A stretch of 64,000 nucleotides of DNA, taken from NCBI RefSeq assembly GCF_018403185.1, contig NZ_BOSE01000006.1, forward strand, positions 62,001-126,000, written 5' to 3'. How positions within the stretch are numbered: position 1 is the stretch's first letter; every line of letters starts with the position of its first letter. Below are positions 7,494 to 14,894 of this stretch, one piece after another. This DNA comes from Paenibacillus montaniterrae. Lineage in GTDB: Bacteria; Bacillota; Bacilli; Paenibacillales; Paenibacillaceae. The notes under the pieces are model-generated. The model was not told the DNA's origin. It made no database searches and saw only the letters and a list, made by a program, of their open reading frames with translations. A program made the position numbers and the translations under genes.

Positions 7494-8411
7494 TTATGCC
7501 GTCCCGTCAGTCAGGCTAGCGTAAACCTGCTGCAGCTGCGGGCTAATCATGTCGATTTGCAGCAGCCTGTCTCCGAGGATCGCTTTAATACGCTGCATCC
7601 CCTGCTCGCCATCATCATTCAGCTCGACAACCATCGTACAAGCTTCAAGCTCGCGAATTTTATAATCGGCCAACTCGCCTTGCAGCTCTACTGCCGTGTC
7701 CGCAAGCGTAAGCTTTACTAATGCACAGCGATGCTGGTGCTGTTCAAGCAGCTCCTCCATTGAGCCTTGTACGATAAGATTTCCGTGCTGCATAATGCCT
7801 ACATGCGTGCATAGCTGTTCAATTACTTCTACGTTTTGCGACAAGTATATGATGGTAATGCCCATCTCATGCAGCTTGCGAATGGTGGACAAAATAGTTG
7901 ATTTGGCCTGATTATCCATCTCCTCTATCGGCTCGTCGAATATGATGACATCAGGCAAGTGAACGATACCGCACGCAATATTGAGCTGTTGAGTAAGCTC
8001 TGGCGATAGCTGTGAGGCCTTCTTCTTACGCTCTTCCCATAGCCCGACAAACTGCAGCGCCTGCTCCACCTGCTGCTTGAGCCGTTTGCCGCGATATTGA
8101 TAGAGCTTTCCGAATAACAACACATTTTCATACACTGAGAGATCGTATATTAAAGCCTTTTCATAAGGCACATAGCCTACTCTGCGATTAGTACTGGCAT
8201 TAATACGCTCGTTGAACCAGATTAACGTTCCGTTTGTCGATTTTTCCAAGCCCAGCATTACTTTGGCTAAGGTTGTTTTCCCAGCTTCAGCAGGTCCGAT
8301 AATTCCATATATGCTTTGAGCCGGGATTGTAATCGATACGTCCTTTAATATGAGATGATGTTTTTCATATCCGAAGCTGATTGACTCTCCTCTAAAAACC
8401 GTACGCACCAC
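7494..8411 (-). CDS. ABC transporter ATP-binding protein with atypical signature motif
   Basis: A 305-residue ATPase. Walker A reads GPAEAGKT (about 37-44), Walker B reads DVIIFDEP. The signature, usually LSGGQ, reads LSPEL; the A-loop and switch His positions are also unusual (LSQNVE where TH is common). A C-terminal extension of about 90 residues (210-305) has a small alpha/beta fold as in Bcr/Nat-type ATPases. The GTG at 8411 is preceded by AGGAGG at 7 nt. It is the first gene of the operon with the ABC-2 permease and the condensation-like protein. Reduced or regulated ATPase activity is possible. Confidence 0.85.
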   Translation of the reverse strand: MVRTVFRGESISFGYEKHHLILKDVSITIPAQSIYGIIGPAEAGKTTLAKVMLGLEKSTNGTLIWFNERINASTNRRVGYVPYEKALIYDLSVYENVLLFGKLYQYRGKRLKQQVEQALQFVGLWEERKKKASQLSPELTQQLNIACGIVHLPDVIIFDEPIEEMDNQAKSTILSTIRKLHEMGITIIYLSQNVEVIEQLCTHVGIMQHGNLIVQGSMEELLEQHQHRCALVKLTLADTAVELQGELADYKIRELEACTMVVELNDDGEQGMQRIKAILGDRLLQIDMISPQLQQVYASLTDGTA

Positions 8412-8583
8412 TCGTATTCCTCCTAATTTTGCTACAACCTACCCGAAGGATAGTTTAGCATGATGCGCCAGCAAACAACTCGACCTATCCTAAAAGAGCG
8501 ATACAATATAATAACTGTAAATAAAACGCAAAATAGTCCATCATAAAAAGGCCTAAATATACTAAAAACTCGATATTGGCAAA

Positions 8584-8616
8584 TAAAAAAAATCGCATCC
8601 ATGCATGCGATTTTCT
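8584..8616 (-). terminator. hairpin with T-run facing the ABC operon
   Basis: A perfect 10-bp stem (8589-8598 with 8605-8614, loop of 6) is followed on the minus strand by seven T. No minus-strand gene ends nearby, so it is either an attenuator in the leader of the ABC operon (start 8411) or a leftover of a gene displaced by the rearrangements to the right. The rest of 8412-8733 is AT-rich and holds no gene that I can see. Confidence 0.6.
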
Positions 8617-8733
8617 GATCTATTATTCATGTAAAAATAGAAATTTTACCAGCTTAAAACATTTCCCTGCTTGAACACGTCTAAAACAATAATGCATAAG
8701 GAGGTGTAGAGTATCATACGCAGGCTTGGATTC

Positions 8734-9111
8734 ATGTGCTGTATGACAATCTGTCTCGCGCTCTTAATAGCAGGCTGCGAATATACCAAAGAACCGCCAG
8801 AGGATTCCGATGCCATTCAGGAAGGGACCTTTGTGCTAGGCAAAAGCAATTATAACAGCAACAAGCTGCTTATTGGGAATGATATGCAGGTTTCAATCGG
8901 AGAACTGCAGGAGGCTTTAAAGCAATCTGCAGCTGAACTAATTCGAGAGCAAAACTATCAACTTTATTGGCTCGATCTTAGCAATTTACCAGAGGACATT
9001 TATGATACGATCGCTGTCGGCTCCAAAATCCGCTATACGCTGCTGTACAATGAACACCTGGATACAATTCCGCCGACCGTATTCGCTAAAGATATTAGTA
9101 TAATAGATTGA
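8734..9111 (+). CDS. small lipoprotein, DUF3221-like, possible non-canonical start
   Basis: A secreted lipoprotein with lipobox LIAGC; the mature part is about 110 acidic residues. The C-terminal half, with LPEDIYDTIAVGSKIRY and a final strand AKDISII, resembles YobA/DUF3221 domains, of unknown function. The first ATG (8734) has no ribosome site and gives a signal peptide without positive charges. AAGGAGG (8698-8704) lies 8 nt before an in-frame ATC at 8713, followed by ATA CGC AGG; an in-frame TAG at 8707 excludes earlier starts. Initiation at ATC or ATA would add an N-region with two Arg and give a good lipoprotein signal. The true start is therefore probably 8713 or 8716, or a former ATG has mutated. 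Confidence 0.7.
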   Translation: MCCMTICLALLIAGCEYTKEPPEDSDAIQEGTFVLGKSNYNSNKLLIGNDMQVSIGELQEALKQSAAELIREQNYQLYWLDLSNLPEDIYDTIAVGSKIRYTLLYNEHLDTIPPTVFAKDISIID

Positions 9112-9140
9112 ATAAAGCATCACTTATCGATATATAAAGA

Positions 9141-11064
9141 GGGGGGCCAGAAAGTCCCTAAAGTAAAAAGGTTGGACGAGAAAACATATTTCTCCGTCCA
9201 ACCTTTTTAAGTCCCAGCTTTTGAAGGAAGGTAGCGAGGCGAATGCCTGCTACTTTCAGTAGATTGTGGGCCAGGGCCACAATCCCAAACTCTGTATGAA
9301 CGTTTTCTAGACCTCGCAAGGAAAACCTGCGGAACGACCGGTTGCCCTTGATGTGACTAAATACACTCTCAACCTCGACTTTTCGCCGAGCATAGATCGC
9401 GGATTTCTCGTCATCCTCAAGGGCTGTTTTTGCCTTTGCCTTTAACTCTTCCCATACCGTGTTCCAGTGAACCTGACGGTTGCCTTTTGCCTTCGTACAT
9501 GCTGGCTTTAATGGGCATTCGCTACAATCCTCACATTCGTAAATCTTGAAGCTTTGCTCTAGGCCTGAGCGTGCCTTCTTCGTTTGGTACTTCTTAAACA
9601 TAACGTATCGACCATTCGGGCAAATAAAGCGGTCGTCTAATTCTTCATACGTCCAATTGCTTGCGTGCTTCCTATTCTTTTTGTAGCGTCTGGTTTGCTC
9701 GTGCATATAGCTACCATATGGAATTAGAACATCAAATCGCTTCTCTTTTTCTTCCCCTAGCGCGTACAAGTAGTTCTCCTCACTACCATAACCTGCGTCA
9801 GCAATCACGGTTTTAGGCATGGGCAAAGAAGACGCTGCAAGTTGCTCCATATGCGGAATGAAGCAACGTGTATCCGTTGGTCGCTGATGAAGACTATAAA
9901 ACAAAATAAATTGGTTTTCTGTTGCTATCTGCACATTGTATCCTGGTTTGAGCTGACCATTTTTCATGTGGTCTTCTTTCATTCGCATAAACGTTGCATC
10001 TGGATCCGTTTTGGAGTAGCTATTGCGATCGCCAAAGCAAGCTCTCTGCTGTTCGTACTTGGTTAGACGCGGAAGAAAGTCCTGACGAATTTGTTTCAGT
10101 GGCTGTTTCAAAGCACTACGCTTGTTACGTAAGGCTTTTCTGGCTTGGCGGTCATGGGTTTGAGCGATCTGCTCGGTTAAGCACTCTACTTGTTCTTCTA
10201 GAATAACCACTGTTTCTTCAAGCTGTACAGGAAGCTCATCCGGTTCGGTAGCGGCCATTTCACTGGCTTCTTGCTGCGTGAGCGTATGAATATGCGCAAG
10301 GGTTGCCTGCACGTTTTCTTTGAGTTTCTCTTCAAAGCGTAACGTAGATTTTTTCCATACAAAAGAGTACTTGTTCGCATTCGCTTCAATCTTTGTGTCA
10401 TCCAAGAAATAGTTCTCCATCGTAATAAAGTTGTCACTGATGAGCTTTTGAATCATCGTTTCAAAGAGCTCGTCCATAAAGCTTTTCATTCGCACACCGC
10501 GGAAGTCATTCAAGGTACGAAAATCGGGTTGTTGCATCGCAGCTAGCCACATCGCCGGTAGGTTTTCTTGTACTAGTTTTTCGACGCCACGGCAGGAATA
10601 GACTTTTTGAGAGTAGCCATAAAGAATCACTTTGAGCATCATATTAGGATGGTAGGAGATACGGCCTCCACCTGTATAAGGAGCTAATAATTGCTCATCA
10701 GGAATAGATTCAATCATTTCATCAATGATACGAGCGACATGGTGGGAAGGGATAAGCGATTCTAGATCCAGGATCATGTGCATCTGCTTATTGTCATAAG
10801 CTTTGAAAGCAGGTATGAGCTTTCGCTTCACTTCCATTTTTACTTCTATATGTTCTAGAGGAAATGTGAGTTGCATGTTATAATGTTCAGTAGTAGTCAA
10901 TTGATTACGCATAAAAACCGTGCATAAAAACCGTCCCTTTCTGAAATGGTGGTGTAGTAACTTTCATTTTACAGGAAAAGACGGTTTTTTTGTGAATATT
11001 TTTGTTTTTTACAAAAAAACGAGGCTGCCAGCAGTCAGTTTTCACTGACTTTCTGGACAGCCCC
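9141..11064 (-). mobile_element. insertion sequence of the IS1182 family
   Basis: About 1.92 kb with one transposase gene on the minus strand. The ends share an imperfect inverted repeat: the left end reads GGGGGGCCAGAAAGTC from 9141, and the complement of the right end reads GGGGCTGTCCAGAAAGTC from 11064. A short hairpin (AGTCAG...CTGACT) lies just inside the right end. A clear target duplication is not visible, so the exact outer bases are uncertain. It sits between the lipoprotein gene and the bacteriocin-like pair. Confidence 0.8.
9158..10912 (-). CDS. IS1182-family DDE transposase
   Basis: A 584-residue transposase. The N-terminal domain (about 30-180) carries the blocks YHPNMMLKVILYGY and DFRTLNDFR usual in IS1182 enzymes. 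Catalytic acidic residues are expected in FLDDTKIEA (near 170), VIADAGYGSE (near 365) and the C-terminal RRKVEVESVFSHIKGN (near 520). A Cys cluster, CEDCSECPLKPAC, lies at about 455-467. The reading frame is intact and full length, so the copy may still be active. The ATG at 10912 has no ribosome site; an inner Met (10873 or 10837) may be used. Just upstream GCATAAAAACCGT occurs twice in tandem and a hairpin (AAAAACCGTC/GACGGTTTTT) follows. Confidence 0.9.
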   Translation of the reverse strand: MRNQLTTTEHYNMQLTFPLEHIEVKMEVKRKLIPAFKAYDNKQMHMILDLESLIPSHHVARIIDEMIESIPDEQLLAPYTGGGRISYHPNMMLKVILYGYSQKVYSCRGVEKLVQENLPAMWLAAMQQPDFRTLNDFRGVRMKSFMDELFETMIQKLISDNFITMENYFLDDTKIEANANKYSFVWKKSTLRFEEKLKENVQATLAHIHTLTQQEASEMAATEPDELPVQLEETVVILEEQVECLTEQIAQTHDRQARKALRNKRSALKQPLKQIRQDFLPRLTKYEQQRACFGDRNSYSKTDPDATFMRMKEDHMKNGQLKPGYNVQIATENQFILFYSLHQRPTDTRCFIPHMEQLAASSLPMPKTVIADAGYGSEENYLYALGEEKEKRFDVLIPYGSYMHEQTRRYKKNRKHASNWTYEELDDRFICPNGRYVMFKKYQTKKARSGLEQSFKIYECEDCSECPLKPACTKAKGNRQVHWNTVWEELKAKAKTALEDDEKSAIYARRKVEVESVFSHIKGNRSFRRFSLRGLENVHTEFGIVALAHNLLKVAGIRLATFLQKLGLKKVGRRNMFSRPTFLL

Positions 11065-11183
11065 TTTATCCGTTCGCCCTTTGATTCAGGGCCTCGCTGT
11101 ACTACATATGACGAACATTTTCTGGGAAGTGTACAGAAGGGCTCAAGCAAAACAATCAATATAGAGGAAGTAATTAAAATATA

Positions 11184-11212
11184 TTGACAAAAATTTGAAG
11201 TGATAGTAAATT
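11184..11212 (+). promoter_or_regulatory. sigma-A-type promoter of the bacteriocin-like pair
   Basis: TTGACA (11184-11189), a 17-bp spacer, then TAAATT (11207-11212). The 9-bp words TTGAAGTGA (11195-11203, in the spacer) and TCACTTCAA (11243-11251) form an inverted repeat around the transcription start, a possible operator. The stretch 11065-11183 holds nothing that I recognise. Confidence 0.6.
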
Positions 11213-11279
11213 ATATTTAAAAAGTGAGCAATCTTACTTTTCTCACTTCAAACTACCATAACGAAGGGAGTAATTTTTT

Positions 11280-12044
11280 ATGGTCCGCAAAATATTTATT
11301 CCTCTTGTGGCGTTTTTGTTGTTCTGCACCTTCTTCTCAATCCCAGTCGGTTCTGCCTCGCAGGTGTCTCCAGAATTAGGTTGTTCTTGTGCACAACAAA
11401 ATGTAAGTGAAGACGAACTCTCAAATCTAAATTCAAACAATGAATTTTTTGAATCCTTAACCCATCAACAAACGAATAAAGCATTAGAGAATCTAAATAG
11501 TTTCCAAGATTATAAAAAAGTATCTCAGTGGTTTGAAACAAACGGAATTATTGTAAAAACCAAGGATATTATCGGAATCAAACTGAATGAATATGTACAT
11601 CCAATTACTAAAGAGAAGTATGATGATATAGTACAAATTTCTTACTATGGAGCTTCAAATAATTATGATAAAATAGGTGCAGTTGTTGCCTACATTAACG
11701 AAAGTAAAAACGAACTAATTCATCTACAAGGCCAGATTTTCTTTGAATTTAAGGAAGAGAACGGAGAATACAAAAATGCGAAATCTTACATTCATAGTAT
11801 AGGTTACTCTCCCCTATTAGAATCTGGTGACTTCGAAAACTATCTAAGCTATGTGTATCAATCAAATACCAACAGTGATTCTGAAGTAATGTTATCTTCA
11901 AAATCTGCTGAAAGAGTCTGCGGGATGGTTGGAGTTGTAGTATGTGCTCAGCATTGCGGTATCTGGGGATTGGGATGTGGTCCTGTCTGTGGTACCATCT
12001 GTGGTTTGATTTGTGGGACTACTTTTGTATTTACCTGTTCATAA
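11280..12044 (+). CDS. secreted precursor with eight-Cys Gly-rich C-terminal domain, candidate bacteriocin (halocin C8-like)
   Basis: A 254-residue protein with a clear Sec signal peptide (cleavage near GSA-S, residue 26). A polar middle region (27-205) is followed by a hydrophobic Cys/Gly-rich tail (214-254) with eight Cys spaced C-x7-C-x3-C-x6-C-x3-C-x3-C-x3-C-x7-C. This layout, an N-terminal proregion and a compact disulfide-rich C-terminal peptide, recalls halocin C8, whose N-terminal part is the immunity protein. Similarity is judged by pattern only. The ATG at 11280 has AAGGGAGT at a normal distance. The gene is AT-richer than its neighbours and lies beside an insertion sequence, suggesting acquisition. 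A 60-residue membrane protein gene follows by 26 bp. No dedicated exporter or modification gene is adjacent. Confidence 0.65.
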   Translation: MVRKIFIPLVAFLLFCTFFSIPVGSASQVSPELGCSCAQQNVSEDELSNLNSNNEFFESLTHQQTNKALENLNSFQDYKKVSQWFETNGIIVKTKDIIGIKLNEYVHPITKEKYDDIVQISYYGASNNYDKIGAVVAYINESKNELIHLQGQIFFEFKEENGEYKNAKSYIHSIGYSPLLESGDFENYLSYVYQSNTNSDSEVMLSSKSAERVCGMVGVVVCAQHCGIWGLGCGPVCGTICGLICGTTFVFTCS

Positions 12045-12070
12045 AAATTAAATTTGTGGGGGAGTGATTC

Positions 12071-12253
12071 ATGAAGACTAAAATGTTTTGGATATATAAC
12101 ATAACATTCGCAACTTCCACAGGTGTTATTTTTGGCGTAAAGCCCTGGATTTTCTTTGAGGGCTTTACCATAGAACATATTATTCTCCCGTTGTGCATAT
12201 CTCATGTAATTGCGAGTTTTATAGGCTATAAAAAATATGTTCGCGATAAATAA
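12071..12253 (+). CDS. small membrane protein, possible immunity protein
   Basis: A 60-residue protein with two predicted membrane helices (about 6-28 and 33-52) and a basic tail GYKKYVRDK. GGGGGAG precedes the ATG by 6 nt. It follows the Cys-rich precursor gene in the same direction and probably shares its transcript. The size, two helices and position fit an immunity protein, but I recognise no family, and it could instead help secretion. Confidence 0.6.
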   Translation: MKTKMFWIYNITFATSTGVIFGVKPWIFFEGFTIEHIILPLCISHVIASFIGYKKYVRDK

Positions 12254-12332
12254 GCTAACGTAATGTTTCGATATACAAAACATTTGTCTAAACGCTGAGG
12301 CCTTCAATGATTTCTCTGTCCATCTCATACAC

Positions 12333-12363
12333 GTAACGCCCTGATTGTATTGCAGGGCGTTAC
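12333..12363. terminator. hairpin between convergent genes
   Basis: A perfect 11-bp stem (12333-12343 with 12353-12363) centred on GCCCTG/CAGGGC. T-tracts on either side are weak. It lies between the bacteriocin-like pair and the RNase H gene and may serve both strands. Confidence 0.55.
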
Positions 12364-12386
12364 TACTTTTCAAGTCTACTGATAAC

Positions 12387-13070
12387 TTACTTTCGTCCAT
12401 AATCTGCTTTTATTTCCCCCCACAGATCAGTTTGCCACTTCATAATTTTCGTTGCATAGGTGTTCGTGTTCAGCCACTGTGTCGCGTGGTCAACCAGCCT
12501 CCATATCTCGCGAGTCGATTCGTTGCGCGGCAAATTCGTATTGGGCGCTTTTTGCTTCACCCATTTCATCGCGGTTTGCGAATCGCTGTAAATGTTGCGG
12601 CTATCTCCTGTTTTAGCTATGTAGGCAAGCGCATGCACGATCGCAAGATACTCGCCTATGTTGTTTGTGCCATTGGGAATCGGCCCCACAGAAAATAATA
12701 CCTCGCCTGTAGCGGTATCTACTCCTTTGTACTCGATCGGTCCTGGATTGCCGGCTGTGCCAACATCAACAGATATCGTATAATAATCGATTTCGTCCTG
12801 TTCGTTACTGCCTGTACCTGAATTCTGCACAGCTTTACCTGCTGAATTTGGCGCTGTCTTGGCTTTAACTGCGGCCGTTTTGCTATTGCCGCTTTTCCCC
12901 CAATGCGCTTGCCAGCCTTGCGCATAAGCCTGCTCGGCTGCTGCTAGCGATTCAAAGGATTTATATTTCGCTCCCTCAAAGCCATTAACCTGCTGCTGAC
13001 ACTCAATCCAGTTCGTATAGACACCGGGCTGACTGCCAACCCAAACTACATAATATTTTTGCTTTGCCAT
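12387..13070 (-). CDS. rnhA: ribonuclease H with N-terminal hybrid-binding domain
   Basis: A 227-residue enzyme that cleaves RNA in RNA-DNA hybrids. Residues 1-55 (KYYVVWVGSQPGVYTNW, later KSFESLAAAEQAY) form the viroplasmin-type hybrid-binding domain. A linker rich in Ala, Ser and Lys leads to the RNase H fold (about 95-227). The acidic active site is visible as Asp in SVDVGT, Glu in NIGEYLAI, Asp in YSDSQTA and the late Asp in IKADYG. The ATG at 13070 has GAGGTGTGGA upstream. It is transcribed alone between two hairpins. Confidence 0.9.
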   Translation of the reverse strand: MAKQKYYVVWVGSQPGVYTNWIECQQQVNGFEGAKYKSFESLAAAEQAYAQGWQAHWGKSGNSKTAAVKAKTAPNSAGKAVQNSGTGSNEQDEIDYYTISVDVGTAGNPGPIEYKGVDTATGEVLFSVGPIPNGTNNIGEYLAIVHALAYIAKTGDSRNIYSDSQTAMKWVKQKAPNTNLPRNESTREIWRLVDHATQWLNTNTYATKIMKWQTDLWGEIKADYGRK

Positions 13071-13087
13071 TCCACACCTCTAAAGAC

Positions 13088-13123
13088 AAATAGACCGCCC
13101 TCGCACAGGGAAACGGTCTATTG
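13088..13123 (-). terminator. terminator of the ten-gene operon
   Basis: TAGACCG (13091-13097) pairs with CGGTCTA (13114-13120) around an inner CCCT/AGGG stem, followed on the minus strand by TTTGTCTTT. It would end the transcript coming from the MFS gene. Between here and 13306 I see only a 15-bp direct repeat, GCATTATAGCATATG, at 13267-13281 and 13304-13318. Confidence 0.65.
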
Positions 13124-13306
13124 TCCGTTAGTCCTATCTAATTTTAAGCCAACCGCCCTTTATAGCGGCTATTGCTCCGGGAGTCGCGTTACCAGCACGG
13201 CTCCTTTTACATTATACGCATATGCGGCAAGTTCATATACCTCAAGCTATTCCTCATTCTTTACATGCATTATAGCATATGAAGTTTCTCTCATTCAAGA
13301 ACGGCA

Positions 13307-14869
13307 TTATAGCATATGCGCTGAGGCTTGATCGATTTTCGCTTGTACAACCTCAGCATCCGACTGCTGACGAGCAGAACCGGCCCAGAAGGAGGCGAGA
13401 AGCCCCGCTGCTGCAGCAGCGACGAGAAACCAGAAGCCATATTGCACGCTGTCTCCAAGCATAGCCTGCAGCAGCTGCAGTTGACTCGCCGGCAAATCGG
13501 CGTTGCTTTCCAGCATCGCAAGCGGATCAGTGACTACACCAAGCTCTCCTGCAAGCGACGGAAGCTCACTTTCGTTGGCAGCCATCAGCAGGCCCAGCTT
13601 ATTGTTCACCAGCATGGTCAGCACTGCTGTACCGAGCACCCCTCCTATTGAACGGAAAAAGCTGACCGAGGAGGTTGCCGCGCCGCGAATCGAATCATCG
13701 ACGCTCATGCTTACCGCCGTCTGCCCAATCATCATCATCATGCCGATTCCCAAGCCGAGCAGCATCATAATAAAGCAAATCCATATAAATGAGACCTGCT
13801 CCGGCAAATAGATCAGCATCAGCAAGGAAACAATGCAAAGCAGCATCGAAAGAGCCATGCTGAAGCGCCATGTATAGCGCTGGATAAGCATACCGCACAG
13901 CGTTGCGCCAAACATGACACAAAGCATTAGCGGCGTCAACGCTCCGCCTGTATAAGCTACATCTCCGCCAAGACTGCCTTGTACAAACAGCGGCACATAG
14001 ACAAGAGCCGCAAACATAATAATGCCCTGCACAAAGGTTGTTATATATGTGCTGGCTATGACGCGATCTCGAAACAGATGAAATGGAATTACCGGCTCTC
14101 CCGCCTTAAGCTGCTGTACAACAAAGCTGAGCAAGGCTGCCGCACCCACAACAAGCAGGCCAATAATCTCCAGCGAGCCCCAAGCATACTGCACACCACC
14201 AAGCTTCAGCGCGAGCAGCGTGGATAAGGTGCCTGTTACTAGCAGAATCGGCGCGAGATAGCCGATCGAGCCTGCTGCCTTCGAACTCGAATCACTCTTT
14301 CGCGGCAGCAGCGCAAACAATACTGCAAATACTATTAGTCCCAGCGGCAAATTAATATAGAAGATATACCGCCAGTCCAGCAGTGACGTAATGAGCGCCC
14401 CGATAGTCGGCCCAACGACAGAGGATAAAGCAAACACACTCATATACAGCGTCTGATACTTGTTATTGCCCTTTGGCATGACCGAGAACACAACGGTAAA
14501 TGTGATCGGCATCAGGAAGCCTGCCCCGATCCCTTTCAGACCGCGAAATACAATAAGCTGCTCCATCGACTGAGCCATGCCGCACAGCACGGAGCCGATA
14601 ACAAATAAAGCAAGACCCGCCAGCAAAAACAGCCTTCTGCCGTATAGATCCGAGAGCTTGCCAGCTAGCGGCATCATTGCTGTCGTAGCCAGCATATAAA
14701 TCGTAAACACCCACGACATGCTGGAAAAACCGTTCAGCTCTGTCGCAATGGTTGGCAATGCGGTAGAAACGATCGTCTGATCCAGTTGCGTTAAAAAAAT
14801 ACTGCACAGCAAAGCGGCAAACAAGCCATTGTACTGCAGCCTTGAAAGCCCGTAAGCGTTCCCTTCCAT
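13307..14869 (-). CDS. MFS exporter, DHA2 (EmrB/QacA) family
   Basis: A 520-residue drug:proton antiporter with 14 hydrophobic segments. Family motifs are visible: LDQTIVSTALPTI in helix 1, GKLSDLYGRRLF after helix 2 and GPTIGALI in helix 5. The ATG at 14869 has GGAG at a short distance. It is the last gene of the long minus-strand operon, 25 bp after the TetR-type gene, so it probably exports a toxic substrate or product of the pathway upstream, or a drug recognised by the same regulator. Confidence 0.9.
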   Translation of the reverse strand: MEGNAYGLSRLQYNGLFAALLCSIFLTQLDQTIVSTALPTIATELNGFSSMSWVFTIYMLATTAMMPLAGKLSDLYGRRLFLLAGLALFVIGSVLCGMAQSMEQLIVFRGLKGIGAGFLMPITFTVVFSVMPKGNNKYQTLYMSVFALSSVVGPTIGALITSLLDWRYIFYINLPLGLIVFAVLFALLPRKSDSSSKAAGSIGYLAPILLVTGTLSTLLALKLGGVQYAWGSLEIIGLLVVGAAALLSFVVQQLKAGEPVIPFHLFRDRVIASTYITTFVQGIIMFAALVYVPLFVQGSLGGDVAYTGGALTPLMLCVMFGATLCGMLIQRYTWRFSMALSMLLCIVSLLMLIYLPEQVSFIWICFIMMLLGLGIGMMMMIGQTAVSMSVDDSIRGAATSSVSFFRSIGGVLGTAVLTMLVNNKLGLLMAANESELPSLAGELGVVTDPLAMLESNADLPASQLQLLQAMLGDSVQYGFWFLVAAAAAGLLASFWAGSARQQSDAEVVQAKIDQASAHML

Positions 14870-14894
14870 CTCCCATCACCTACATTCTCGTTAC

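Noticed and set aside
9842..10206. plus-strand frames inside the transposase gene
   Set aside because: They lie wholly opposite a well-supported transposase and show no start signals.
12345..12698. plus-strand frame opposite the RNase H gene
   Set aside because: The minus strand encodes a complete RNase H with its active-site residues.
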